From Enterobacter soli ATCC BAA-2102 (GTDB lineage Bacteria; Pseudomonadota; Gammaproteobacteria; Enterobacterales; Enterobacteriaceae): a stretch of DNA of 64,000 nt. A program made the position numbers and the translations under genes. Where the stretch lies: NCBI RefSeq assembly GCF_001654845.1, contig NZ_LXES01000051.1, forward strand, positions 1 to 64,000, read 5' to 3'. Each line of letters begins with the position of its first letter. The stretch's first letter is position 1. The notes beneath the pieces were generated by a model. That model saw only the letters and a program-made list of their open reading frames with translations. It did no database searches and was not told the origin of the DNA. Below, piece by piece: positions 34,509 to 43,244 of this stretch.

Positions 34509-35603
34509 ATGAACGACAGAGAGAAGCAGATACTCAAGATCCTGCGTCGTAATCCTCTTATCCAGCAAAACGAGATTGCCGATATTTTGCAGATCAGCCG
34601 TTCACGCGTGGCGGCACATATCATGGATTTGATGCGCAAAGGGATGATCAAAGGGAAGGGTTATATCCTGACCGAGCAAGAGTACTGTGTGGTGGTCGGC
34701 GCGATTAACATGGATATTCGCGGCGTAGCGGATATCCATTATCCGCAGGCTGCGTCAAACCCCGGGAACATTCAATGTTCGGCGGGCGGCGTGGGCCGCA
34801 ACATTGCGCATAACCTGGCCCTGCTGGGGCGCGATGTGCATTTGATCTCCGCCGTAGGCAGCGATTTTTACGGCGAAACCCTGCTGGAGCAGACCCGCCA
34901 GGCCGGGGTGAATATCTCCAGCAGCATCCGTCTGCACGGGCATAACACCTCGACCTATCTCTCCATTGCCAACCAGCAGGAAGAGACGGTTCTGGCGATT
35001 AACGATACCCACATTCTGGAAAAACTGACCCCGCAGCTGCTGAACGGCTCCAGGGATCTTATCCGCCATGCCGGTGTCGTGCTGGCTGACTGCAACCTGA
35101 CGGCTGAAGCTATCGAGTGGGTATTTACCATCGCCGACGATATCCCGGTCTTTATTGATACCGTTTCTGAATTTAAAGCAGAAAAAATCAAGACCTGGTA
35201 TTCGCGGATCCACACCCTGAAACCGACGCAAAAAGAGCTGGAGATCCTGTGGGGCCAGCCCATCCGCTCCGATGCCGACCGCATAAAAGCGATAAATGCA
35301 CTGCATCAACAGGGTGTTGAGCACATTTATGTGTGCCTGAAAGATGAGTCGGTCTTTTGCAGCAAGAAGAATGGCGAGCAGTTCCTGCTCACGCCCCCTG
35401 CTCACACGGTGGTGGACAGCTTTGGCGCCGATGATGGCTTTATGGCCGGGCTTATCTACAGCTATCTGGAAGGGAGCGATTTTCGCGACAGCGCGCACTT
35501 CGCGATGGCTTGTGCCGCGTTATCGCGCGCCAGTGTCAGTATTAACAACCCAACGCTTTCCGCGGATAACGCACTTTATCTGCTGCAAACCGCCCAGGCG
35601 TAA
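34509..35603 (+). CDS. yeiI: Helix-turn-helix/PfkB sugar kinase-like fusion YeiI
   Basis: Protein of 364 aa. The first about 60 residues form a winged helix (ILRRNPLIQQNEIADILQIS, GKGYILTEQE), then a PfkB carbohydrate-kinase domain from about 65 (VVGAINMDIRG, GGVGRNIAHNLALLG). The second PfkB signature, usually GAGD, reads GADD at 306-309: the catalytic Asp309 is retained but the second glycine of the anion hole is Asp. E. coli YeiI appears to share this. It may be a sugar-sensing regulator rather than an active kinase. Converges with psuT, 16 bp apart. Confidence 0.9.
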   Translation: MNDREKQILKILRRNPLIQQNEIADILQISRSRVAAHIMDLMRKGMIKGKGYILTEQEYCVVVGAINMDIRGVADIHYPQAASNPGNIQCSAGGVGRNIAHNLALLGRDVHLISAVGSDFYGETLLEQTRQAGVNISSSIRLHGHNTSTYLSIANQQEETVLAINDTHILEKLTPQLLNGSRDLIRHAGVVLADCNLTAEAIEWVFTIADDIPVFIDTVSEFKAEKIKTWYSRIHTLKPTQKELEILWGQPIRSDADRIKAINALHQQGVEHIYVCLKDESVFCSKKNGEQFLLTPPAHTVVDSFGADDGFMAGLIYSYLEGSDFRDSAHFAMACAALSRASVSINNPTLSADNALYLLQTAQA

Positions 35604-35619
35604 TGCCCGGGCAGTTTCA

Positions 35620-36867
35620 TTACAAACCAATAAAGAACCCGGCAATAGTGGCGCTCATCAGGTTAGAGAGCGTTGCTGCCGCCAGGGCGCGCATTCCGAG
35701 CTGGGCGATTTCCGGCGCACGTTGCGGCGCAATGGCGGAAAATGCCCCAACCACCACACCAATAGAGCCAAAGTTTGCGAAGCCACACAGCGCAAATGAA
35801 ATAATCGCAATCGTTTTAACATCCAGCGCGCCCGCCGTTTGCAGGTATGGCGAGAGGTTGAGATAGGCCACGAACTCGTTAATCGCCAGCTTTTGACCAA
35901 TCAGGCTACCGGCAAGTGAAGCATCGCTCCAGTCCACCCCCATAATCCAGGCCAGCGGAGCCAGCACGTAACCGAATATCCCCTCCAGAGTGGCATGACC
36001 GTAACCAAACCAGCCGCCCACACCGCCAATAATGCCGTTAATCAGCGCAATAATCGCCACAAACGCCATCACCACGGTCGCTACCCCGGCGGCTATTTTT
36101 AACCCGGTCATCGCCCCGCTTGCCGCGGCTTCGATAATGCTTTTGGGCGGGGATTCAGTGAATGACAGATTCTCAAAAGAGACATTCGACGCTTCCGTGG
36201 CCGGGCTCAGTATTCGGGCAAACAAAATCCCGCCCGGGATCGCCATCAGCGAGGCCGCCAGCAGATAATCAATCGGCACGCCCATTCCGGCGTAACCTAT
36301 CATCATCGACCCGGCAATCGAGGCCATCCCGCTGCAAATCGCGGTAAACAGCTCATTGCGGTTGAGGCGATCGATAAAGGGTTTCACGATAGCCGGGATC
36401 TCGTTTTGCCCGAGGAATATCGTGGTGACCGCCACGAAGGATTCAATCTTGCTGATGTTCAGCGCTTTCTGGAAAATACCGCCGAGAACACGGATAAGCA
36501 GCCCCATCACGCCAATGTAATACAGCAAACTGATAAGCGCGGTGACGAAGATAATGGCAGGCAGCACGCGGAAGGCAAAGATAAAACCAGCCCCGTCAAA
36601 CAGCACATCCATCTTAGGCCCTACCAGCGAACCAAAAATAAAGGCGCTTCCCGCGTCGCTATAGGACATCACCTTGTGAACGCCGAACGCGGCCTGCTCT
36701 ACCAGCCATTTCCCCGGTGGAAAATAGAGCATGATTCCACCAATAGCGATTTGTAGCACCAGCGCCGCACCCACGGTTCGCAGGCTGATGCGCTTTTTAT
36801 TGACTGACAACAGGAAAGCAATTGCCAGTAATACCACCATCCCCACAACACTTCTCATTATGTCCAT
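35620..36867 (-). CDS. psuT: Pseudouridine/nucleoside transporter PsuT (NupC family)
   Basis: Concentrative nucleoside transporter of 415 aa with about ten membrane spans and the family motif FLGQNEIPAIVKPFIDRLNR near 151-170. K-12 has two close relatives, nupX and psuT; MDIMRSVVGMVVLLAIAFLL and the position after psuG favour psuT. The K-12 block nupX-rihB-yeiL is missing between yeiI and this gene. It is third in a psuK-psuG-psuT transcription unit, 95 bp after psuG. Confidence 0.85.
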   Translation of the reverse strand: MDIMRSVVGMVVLLAIAFLLSVNKKRISLRTVGAALVLQIAIGGIMLYFPPGKWLVEQAAFGVHKVMSYSDAGSAFIFGSLVGPKMDVLFDGAGFIFAFRVLPAIIFVTALISLLYYIGVMGLLIRVLGGIFQKALNISKIESFVAVTTIFLGQNEIPAIVKPFIDRLNRNELFTAICSGMASIAGSMMIGYAGMGVPIDYLLAASLMAIPGGILFARILSPATEASNVSFENLSFTESPPKSIIEAAASGAMTGLKIAAGVATVVMAFVAIIALINGIIGGVGGWFGYGHATLEGIFGYVLAPLAWIMGVDWSDASLAGSLIGQKLAINEFVAYLNLSPYLQTAGALDVKTIAIISFALCGFANFGSIGVVVGAFSAIAPQRAPEIAQLGMRALAAATLSNLMSATIAGFFIGL

Positions 36868-36962
36868 TGTGAATTCCCTTCATGCCAGGAAACCCGGCGC
36901 TATCGCCAGGTTTTGGTATGTTTGCAATTCGTGGGCGACAGCTTTCTGCCCGCGCGGTTTTA

Positions 36963-37898
36963 TCAGGCGAGGCGTTGATACGCTTTCGCTATCTCGCAGG
37001 CCAGTACGGCGTTATTGAAGACCAGTTGGATATTGGATTTCAGGCTGTCGCCACCGGTCAGATCAGCCACGCGCGCCAGCAGGAACGGCGTGCTGTCTTT
37101 ACCCACAACGCCCTGTTCTTGCGCTTCCCGCACCGCCTGGTCGATTGCTGCGTTGATTTTCCCTTCCGCCATCGCAAACTGCTCCGGGATCGGGTTTGCC
37201 ACCACCAGGCCGCCTTTCAGCCCGGCCTGCCATTTCACCGCCATCGCACGGGCAATTTCTTCGGCGCTGTCCAGGCGAATGCTTACCTCAAACGGGCTGG
37301 TACGACAGAAAAATGCCGGGAGAGATTTGGTCTGATAGCCAATAAGCGGCACGCCGAAGGTTTCTAAATATTCGGTCGTTAATCCCAGGTCGAGAATAGA
37401 TTTTGCCCCGGCACAGACGACCGTAACATTGGTATGCGCCAGCTCCTGAAGATCGGCAGAAATATCAAAGGTATGTTCCGCACCACGGTGCACACCACCA
37501 ATCCCACCGGTTGCAAAGACTTTAATTCCAGCCAGGGCAGCAATAATCATGGTTGATGCCACGGTTGTTGCGCCATTTTTTTTCGCGGCGACCACAAAAG
37601 GTAAATCGCGACGACTGACTTTTGTCACGCTATGCCCTTCACGGCCTAATAATTCAATCTCTTCTTTGCTCAGGCCAACTTTCATCACGCCGTTAATAAT
37701 AGCGATAGTTGCCGGTACCGCGCCGTGATTACGAATAGTCTGTTCAACTTCAATTGCCGTTTGTGCATTCTGTGGGAATGGCATTCCGTGGGAAATAATA
37801 GTCGACTCCAGCGCGACAATCGGTTTTTTATTCTGGATAGCTTCCTGCACTTCGGGTGAAATTTGTAATAATTCAGCGTTCAGCATTAATTCAGACAT
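36963..37898 (-). CDS. psuG: Pseudouridine-5'-phosphate glycosidase
   Basis: Enzyme of 311 aa (E. coli 312) splitting pseudouridine 5'-phosphate into uracil and ribose 5-phosphate. Conserved stretches include PIVALESTIISHGMPFPQNA near the N-terminus, SRRDLPFVVAAKKNGATTVA with the active lysine, and the metal-binding FATGGIGGVHRGAEHTFDIS. It overlaps psuK by 13 bp, showing translational coupling with the kinase that makes its substrate. Confidence 0.96.
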   Translation of the reverse strand: MSELMLNAELLQISPEVQEAIQNKKPIVALESTIISHGMPFPQNAQTAIEVEQTIRNHGAVPATIAIINGVMKVGLSKEEIELLGREGHSVTKVSRRDLPFVVAAKKNGATTVASTMIIAALAGIKVFATGGIGGVHRGAEHTFDISADLQELAHTNVTVVCAGAKSILDLGLTTEYLETFGVPLIGYQTKSLPAFFCRTSPFEVSIRLDSAEEIARAMAVKWQAGLKGGLVVANPIPEQFAMAEGKINAAIDQAVREAQEQGVVGKDSTPFLLARVADLTGGDSLKSNIQLVFNNAVLACEIAKAYQRLA

Positions 37899-38827
37899 TC
37901 TGCGTTCTCCACTAAGGATGTAACATTTTCAACAGACAAATCAGGGTTATTGGTATATTCACAGGCCAGCACCATGGATGAACAACCCTGTGCAAATCGA
38001 ACGGAGTCAATAAAAGGCCTTCCATCCACCCAGCAGGAAACCAGCCCCGCCATCATGGCATCCCCGGCACCGGTAACATTAATCACCTGCGTTTTAACCG
38101 GTAAAGACCAGCCGCTTTCACCGTTGGCATGGCTGTAATACACCCCGTCGCCGCCCATGCTCAGTACCAGACGCGTTAACCCGTTTTCATGGAACCAGGC
38201 GGCGACTTTTGCCACATCATCCCGGCCGGAAAGCGTGATGCCGCTTAGGGTTTCGGCCTCCAGACGGTTGGGCTTCAGGGTGTGTATTTTGTTAAGCCGT
38301 CCGCGAATTTTGACGCACTTCCAGGCAGATACCGGGTCAACAAAGACCGGCGCATCGCCTGAATTTTCCAGCAGCCATGCCAGGGTTTCTTCACTGATAT
38401 TACAGTCCGCAATAATCGCCGCTGCACTGCGAATAAAATCCAGATGTTGTTCTAAAAATGCGACCGATATCTGTTCTGATATCGTCATATCATTAATTGC
38501 CACCAGCATTTCGCCGGTATTATCGAGCAAGGATAAATAGCACGAGGTATTTTCACCTGGCACCAGAAAACATTTATCGACATGCACGCCATATTGCCGG
38601 GTTTGAGCCAGCAATGACTGCCCATAAAAATCATCACCCACTGCCGTCAGAAGCCATGAATTTTTCCCGAGCAATGCCAGATTATGTGCGATATTCCGCC
38701 CCACGCCGCCAGGGGTAAACTTTATTTTCCCGGGATTGGAATCTGCATAATTTAATGAAGCATGTGAGTACCCGGCAACATCCATATTTGCCGAACCGAT
38801 CGTAACGATGTATTCCTTTCCACGCAT
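37886..38827 (-). CDS. psuK: Pseudouridine kinase
   Basis: PfkB-family kinase of 313 aa from the ATG at 38827, preceded by AGAGGATG; an upstream start at 38860 has no site. It phosphorylates pseudouridine on the 5' hydroxyl. The N-terminal GGVGRNIAHNLALLGK and the C-terminal GAGDAMMAGL with catalytic Asp are intact, in contrast to the altered motif of YeiI. First gene of psuKGT. Confidence 0.95.
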   Translation of the reverse strand: MRGKEYIVTIGSANMDVAGYSHASLNYADSNPGKIKFTPGGVGRNIAHNLALLGKNSWLLTAVGDDFYGQSLLAQTRQYGVHVDKCFLVPGENTSCYLSLLDNTGEMLVAINDMTISEQISVAFLEQHLDFIRSAAAIIADCNISEETLAWLLENSGDAPVFVDPVSAWKCVKIRGRLNKIHTLKPNRLEAETLSGITLSGRDDVAKVAAWFHENGLTRLVLSMGGDGVYYSHANGESGWSLPVKTQVINVTGAGDAMMAGLVSCWVDGRPFIDSVRFAQGCSSMVLACEYTNNPDLSVENVTSLVENAECLN

Positions 38828-38906
38828 AGCACATCCTCTGGCAATAAAACGCCATAACAATGAGTTCGTTAAGAATAATTGTCGTAACCGACACTACGAT
38901 TTAGAG

Positions 38907-38961
38907 CACGTGTTCACATATGAACATGTGTTTATAATATGCAGGTTTTTGGCAAAGTAAA
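38907..38961 (-). promoter_or_regulatory. psuK promoter with candidate operator
   Basis: A minus-strand promoter is visible as TTTACT (38956-38961), 16-bp spacer, TATTAT (38934-38939). Directly downstream lies an inverted repeat with arms CACGTGTTCA (38907-38916) and TGAACATGTG (38921-38930), one mismatch, 4-bp centre. It overlaps the start of transcription, the classic place for a repressor. Confidence 0.58.
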
Positions 38962-39075
38962 TCCGTCTGCAAGTGCGAAAGCGAATAGATATGAACAGAG
39001 TCACATTTTTTTATAGATACAATTCAGGCGGGGGAACAAAGTTGAGAAGTGAGGCACAAAACGAAGGCATAAAAA

Positions 39076-39099
39076 AAGGGCAGAGAAATCTCTGCCCTT
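39076..39099 (-). terminator. fru operon terminator
   Basis: AAGGGCAGAGA and complement with a very short loop, followed on the minus strand by a T-run, 17 bp beyond the fruA stop. Confidence 0.88.
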
Positions 39100-39115
39100 G
39101 TGAAGTTGAGTGGGA

Positions 39116-40801
39116 TCAGGCAACTTTTGCCACGGATTCCACTTCTGGACGTTTCAGCACTGCATAAGACACACCAGCCACCAGCGTACCGGCAATGATC
39201 GCCATCAGATAACCCAGAACCGGGGTAATAGCACCTGGGATCAGCAGAACAAACAGACCACCGTGTGGTGCCATCAGTTTCGCGCCAATCGCCATGGAGA
39301 TGGCACCGGTCACTGCACCGCCGACGATACAGCATGGCAGTACACGCATCGGATCACGTGCTGCGAACGGGATTGCACCTTCAGTGATGAAGCACAGACC
39401 CAGCACCAATGCGGCTTTACCACCTTCCTGCTGCGCTTTATCGAACTTACGACGCGCAATAATGGTCGCCAGACCCAGCGCCAGAGGAGGCACCATACCC
39501 GCAGCCATAATCGCCGCCATTGGGGCGTAGGTCTGCGTACTCAGCAGGCCCACACCAAAGGCGTATGCCGCTTTGTTCACCGGCCCACCCATGTCGGTAC
39601 ACATCATTCCGCCGAGGATAGCACCCAGCAGAACCGCGTTAGCCGTACCCATGGTTTGCAGCCAGTGGGTCAGACCCGCCAGGATACCAGCAACCGGTTT
39701 ACCAATCAGGTAAATCATCGCCAGACCCACCACCAGGCTGGAAATCAGCGGGATGATCAGGATAGGTTTTAACGCTTCCATACTTTGCGGCAGTTTCAGT
39801 TTCGAGCTGATAAGCTTCGCAACATAACCGGCCAGGAAGCCCGCAATGATACCGCCAATAAAGCCGGAACCGGTGCTCACCGCCAACATACCGCCGATAA
39901 GACCCGGCGTCAGACCCGGACGGTCCGCAATGGAGAAGGCGATAAAGCCTGCCAGAACCGGAACCATCAGCGCGAAGGCTGAACCACCGCCGATCTGCAT
40001 CAGCGCAGCCGCCAGAGTGCCTTCTTCTTTAAACGCGGTAATACCAAACGCGAACGACAGCGCGATACACAGACCGCCCGCCACCACCATCGGCAGCATG
40101 TAGGAAACACCGGTCAACAGGTGACGGTAGGCTCCCGCAGACTCTTTCTTACCTTCAGTCGCACTCTTCGTTGCGCCAGTCGCCTGATAAGGTTTGGCTT
40201 CCACCAGCGCTTTATCAAACTCCTGAGCGGTCTTTTTCAGCGCCAGGCCGGTAGAGGTACGGTACATCGGCTTACCGGCAAACTTCGCCAGATCCACTTC
40301 GATGTCGGCCGCGACAATCACCAGATCGGCTTCGGCCACCTCTTCCGGGGTGATCGCATTGCCCGCACCCACGGAGCCGCGGGTTTCAACTTTTACCCAC
40401 CAGCCGCGTTTTTTGGCTTCGGTTTCAATGGCTTCAGCAGCCATAAAGGTATGTGCAACGCCTGTCGGGCACGCGGTGACTGCGACAACGCGTTTTGGAC
40501 CAGAGGCGGCAACCGGAGCAGCCGCAACAGGTGCGCTGTAAACAGACGCATGACCTTTCGCTTCACTCAGGAACAGCTCCGGGTGTGCCACCGCGCGATT
40601 GATATCGCCCAGCCACACTTTTTTGCCGTTCAGCGCGCTATCCGCCGGGATTTTATCGCCAAGAACAACTGCCAGTTCGGCATCGCCCGGGTTATCGATA
40701 AACTCCAGATGTGCTTTGCTTGCCGCCGCTCCCAGCAGGGTCTTCGCCATATAGGCGCGAGCCTGTCCAAGACCGGAGTCAATAATCAGCAGCGTTTTCA
40801 T
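39116..40801 (-). CDS. fruA: Fructose-specific PTS EIIB'BC permease
   Basis: Membrane permease of 561 aa (E. coli 563) that imports fructose as fructose 1-phosphate. Domain order: inactive EIIB' (1-95), EIIB (about 105-200, phospho-cysteine in VTACPTGVAHTFMA) and EIIC (about 225-561). The two B domains are joined by an Ala/Pro-rich linker. Last gene of fruBKA, 16 bp after fruK. Confidence 0.97.
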   Translation of the reverse strand: MKTLLIIDSGLGQARAYMAKTLLGAAASKAHLEFIDNPGDAELAVVLGDKIPADSALNGKKVWLGDINRAVAHPELFLSEAKGHASVYSAPVAAAPVAASGPKRVVAVTACPTGVAHTFMAAEAIETEAKKRGWWVKVETRGSVGAGNAITPEEVAEADLVIVAADIEVDLAKFAGKPMYRTSTGLALKKTAQEFDKALVEAKPYQATGATKSATEGKKESAGAYRHLLTGVSYMLPMVVAGGLCIALSFAFGITAFKEEGTLAAALMQIGGGSAFALMVPVLAGFIAFSIADRPGLTPGLIGGMLAVSTGSGFIGGIIAGFLAGYVAKLISSKLKLPQSMEALKPILIIPLISSLVVGLAMIYLIGKPVAGILAGLTHWLQTMGTANAVLLGAILGGMMCTDMGGPVNKAAYAFGVGLLSTQTYAPMAAIMAAGMVPPLALGLATIIARRKFDKAQQEGGKAALVLGLCFITEGAIPFAARDPMRVLPCCIVGGAVTGAISMAIGAKLMAPHGGLFVLLIPGAITPVLGYLMAIIAGTLVAGVSYAVLKRPEVESVAKVA

Positions 40802-40817
40802 TATTCCTCTCCTGCTG

Positions 40818-41756
40818 TTAGTTAAAAGGTTTTAAGTCAACGCGCGCCATCATCGCGGCTAACTGGGTACGATCGGTAATACCGACATTGCTCTGACTCA
40901 CGGCCAGGGCAGCAACGGCGGTGGCAAGACGTAAAGTATGTTCACTGGATTCGCGCATCAGCAGACCATAGATCAGGCCGCCAACCATTGAATCCCCTGC
41001 ACCAACGGTACTCACAACTTCAACCGATGGTGGTTTGGCGATCCATTCGCCAGACGCGTTAACCCACAACGCCCCTTCTGCACCCAGAGAAATCACCACG
41101 TGAGCGATACCCTGTTCGCGCAGCGCATGTGCAGCTTCAATTACATCTTTTAATTCTGGCAGCTTACGGCCAGCCCAGATCTCCAGTTCACGGCGATTGG
41201 GTTTAACCAGCCACGGCGCAGCTTTAAGACCCGCAACCAGCGCATCGCGGCTGCTGTCGAAAATAATGCACGGGCACTGGCTGCGCAGACGCGTCATCCA
41301 GTCGGTGAACGCTTCCGGGCTGACGCCGGACGGCAGGCTGCCGCTGACGCACACCATGTCGAACTGGCCGAGCCAGGTCAGGGAATCATTAACAAAACGC
41401 TCCCAGTCAGCCGGGGTCACTTCAAAGCCGGAGAAGTTCAGGTCGGTCACTTCACCGTCTTTCTCCGTCAGCTTGACGTTGATACGGGTACGGCCCTGCA
41501 CAACCTGGAAACGGTTGGCAATGCCCAGCTCGCTGAACAGCTGCTGGAAACCATCCTGGTTATCTTTGCCGAGGAATCCGCCCACGGTGACATCGATACC
41601 GAGATCCTTGAGCACTTTCGCGACGTTAATCCCTTTGCCTGCTGCATGAAGGCCAGTGGTACGCACGAGGTTTACTTCGCCGCGCTCAATCTCCGGGCAA
41701 AACCCCACCAGGTCGTAAGCCGGGTTCAGCGTAATAGTCGCAACACGTCTGCTCAT
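40818..41756 (-). CDS. fruK: 1-phosphofructokinase
   Basis: PfkB-family kinase of 312 aa, same length as in E. coli, converting fructose 1-phosphate to fructose 1,6-bisphosphate. The N-terminal TLNPAYDLVG, HAAGKGINVAKVLKDLG and the catalytic TVGAGDSMVGGL motif are intact. Its ATG overlaps the fruB stop by one base (TAATG), so the two are translationally coupled. Confidence 0.97.
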   Translation of the reverse strand: MSRRVATITLNPAYDLVGFCPEIERGEVNLVRTTGLHAAGKGINVAKVLKDLGIDVTVGGFLGKDNQDGFQQLFSELGIANRFQVVQGRTRINVKLTEKDGEVTDLNFSGFEVTPADWERFVNDSLTWLGQFDMVCVSGSLPSGVSPEAFTDWMTRLRSQCPCIIFDSSRDALVAGLKAAPWLVKPNRRELEIWAGRKLPELKDVIEAAHALREQGIAHVVISLGAEGALWVNASGEWIAKPPSVEVVSTVGAGDSMVGGLIYGLLMRESSEHTLRLATAVAALAVSQSNVGITDRTQLAAMMARVDLKPFN

Positions 41757-42886
41757 TATGCGCCCTCCCCAAGACCGGCCGCGATGGCATCGCCAATCGC
41801 TTTCAATGCCTGTTCAGCATCAGCACCCTGTGCGGTGAAACGCAGGCGGTGGCCTTTTTTCACACCCAGAGCAACCACTTTCATCAGGCTACGGCCATTG
41901 GCCGGTTTACCCGTGCCATCAAGGTTCGCAACAGTGATTTCACTGTCGAATTGTTTGATGGTATTTACCAGCATAGTGCCCGGACGCGCGTGCAGGCCGT
42001 GTTCGTTACGCACCACGAATTCAGCATTCAGCACATCGTCAGTCAGTGCATCGTCGCTGGTCAGCAGCGCCAGCACGGTCGCCGCATCGGCGTTCAGCAG
42101 TTTTTCAGCTTTGTTGTTCAGTAGCAGATCGCCCAGACGCTTCAGCACGGAAACCGGCTGATCATCCGTCATGGCGACAGTCACCAGCATCGCGGCAGGG
42201 TCGCCGTCAACTTCAAAGGCGTTCGCGGCACGGCTCACGGCGATAGCGCTGCGCAGGTTGCCTTCAGCACTGTCGTTCAGCCAGATACCCTGGCCCAGAT
42301 TCAGCGGTTTATCGTTGATCACGTGCGCGACAAATGCCCCATCAGCAGCGCCTGCCTCTTTAAGACGGCCAGCGTTCAGTGCCTGCAAGGTCACCAGATC
42401 GGTGGCAGTTACATCCAGCGTCAGCGTTTCATTATCCAGTTTCAGCGCTTCGCTCTGTTTTTCACCCATCAGCAATGCACGCAGCTCTTCAGCCGTGGTT
42501 GCTGATTTCAGCTGTTCTGCAACAGAGTCATCGCTCAGCACGTGCGTCAGCTGACGCAGCAAACCTAAGTGCTCGTCGCTGCTGGCGGCGATGCCGATAG
42601 CCACGTAAGCCACCTGGCCATCACCCCACAGCACGCCCTGAGGGAACTGATACACCTGAACACCGGTTTTCAGCACCTGGTCGCGGGTGTCGGTTGTGCC
42701 GTGTGGAATGGCGATGCCATTGCCGAGGAAGGTAGAGGTCTGCTGCTCGCGCGCCAGCATCCCGTTAACGTAGCCGTCAGCAACGTTGCCTGCCTGTACG
42801 AGTGCAGCGGCAACCTGGCGAATGGCCTCTTCTTTATTCCCGGCCTGAGCGCCCGGGTGAATATCCTGAACAGATAACTGGAACAT
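41756..42886 (-). CDS. fruB: Fructose PTS diphosphoryl transfer protein FPr
   Basis: Cytoplasmic protein of 376 aa, same length as in E. coli, that carries phosphate to FruA. EIIA domain (about 1-145, active His in GIAIPHGTTDTRDQ), a central linker domain, and a C-terminal HPr domain (about 285-376, active His in RNEHGLHARPGTM). First gene of the fru operon, with two Cra operators in its promoter region. Confidence 0.97.
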   Translation of the reverse strand: MFQLSVQDIHPGAQAGNKEEAIRQVAAALVQAGNVADGYVNGMLAREQQTSTFLGNGIAIPHGTTDTRDQVLKTGVQVYQFPQGVLWGDGQVAYVAIGIAASSDEHLGLLRQLTHVLSDDSVAEQLKSATTAEELRALLMGEKQSEALKLDNETLTLDVTATDLVTLQALNAGRLKEAGAADGAFVAHVINDKPLNLGQGIWLNDSAEGNLRSAIAVSRAANAFEVDGDPAAMLVTVAMTDDQPVSVLKRLGDLLLNNKAEKLLNADAATVLALLTSDDALTDDVLNAEFVVRNEHGLHARPGTMLVNTIKQFDSEITVANLDGTGKPANGRSLMKVVALGVKKGHRLRFTAQGADAEQALKAIGDAIAAGLGEGA

Positions 42887-43244
42887 GGTTCTCCTCTCCT
42901 GCTGAACTTGAATCGTTTCAGCTCAAATGAGAAAAAATGCGCTAACCTGCTCCGTCAGTAAAACAAGATAGCGCTGAAACGTTTCAAGAAGTCTTGCTCT
43001 TTCTGCAAGGTGTTGCAAGGAAAGTTACATTTCTCGTTTCAGAATTTAGAGATGCAGCACATTTCTTCTTCGTTCAGCTGAAACTTGCTGACGTTCATCA
43101 ATCCAGTTTCAGCTAAGGTCAGCCTGAACCTGTAAGTTGAAATGCCATTTTGATTTTTTGTGGTGAAATTGACCGCACCATCTGTTTATTTTCTGACAGG
43201 CGGCGTACACTCCGCGTCTCTCATGCAATCACTGATATAGAAAC
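42887..43244. promoter_or_regulatory. fruB-setB divergent control region
   Basis: Two good Cra (FruR) operators: GCTGAAACGTTTCAAG at 42973-42988 and TTGAATCGTTTCAGC at 42908-42922. Further half-sites follow: CGTTTCAGAA near 43035 and a 10-bp inverted repeat AGCTGAAACT (43076-43085) / AGTTTCAGCT (43105-43114). Repression of fruBKA by Cra is known; the setB-side repeats are unassigned. No small gene is seen. Confidence 0.8.

Noticed and set aside
34509..35603. Frameshift or sequencing error behind GADD in YeiI
   Set aside because: The frame is continuous on both sides, the domain is full length, and to my recollection E. coli YeiI carries the same residues.
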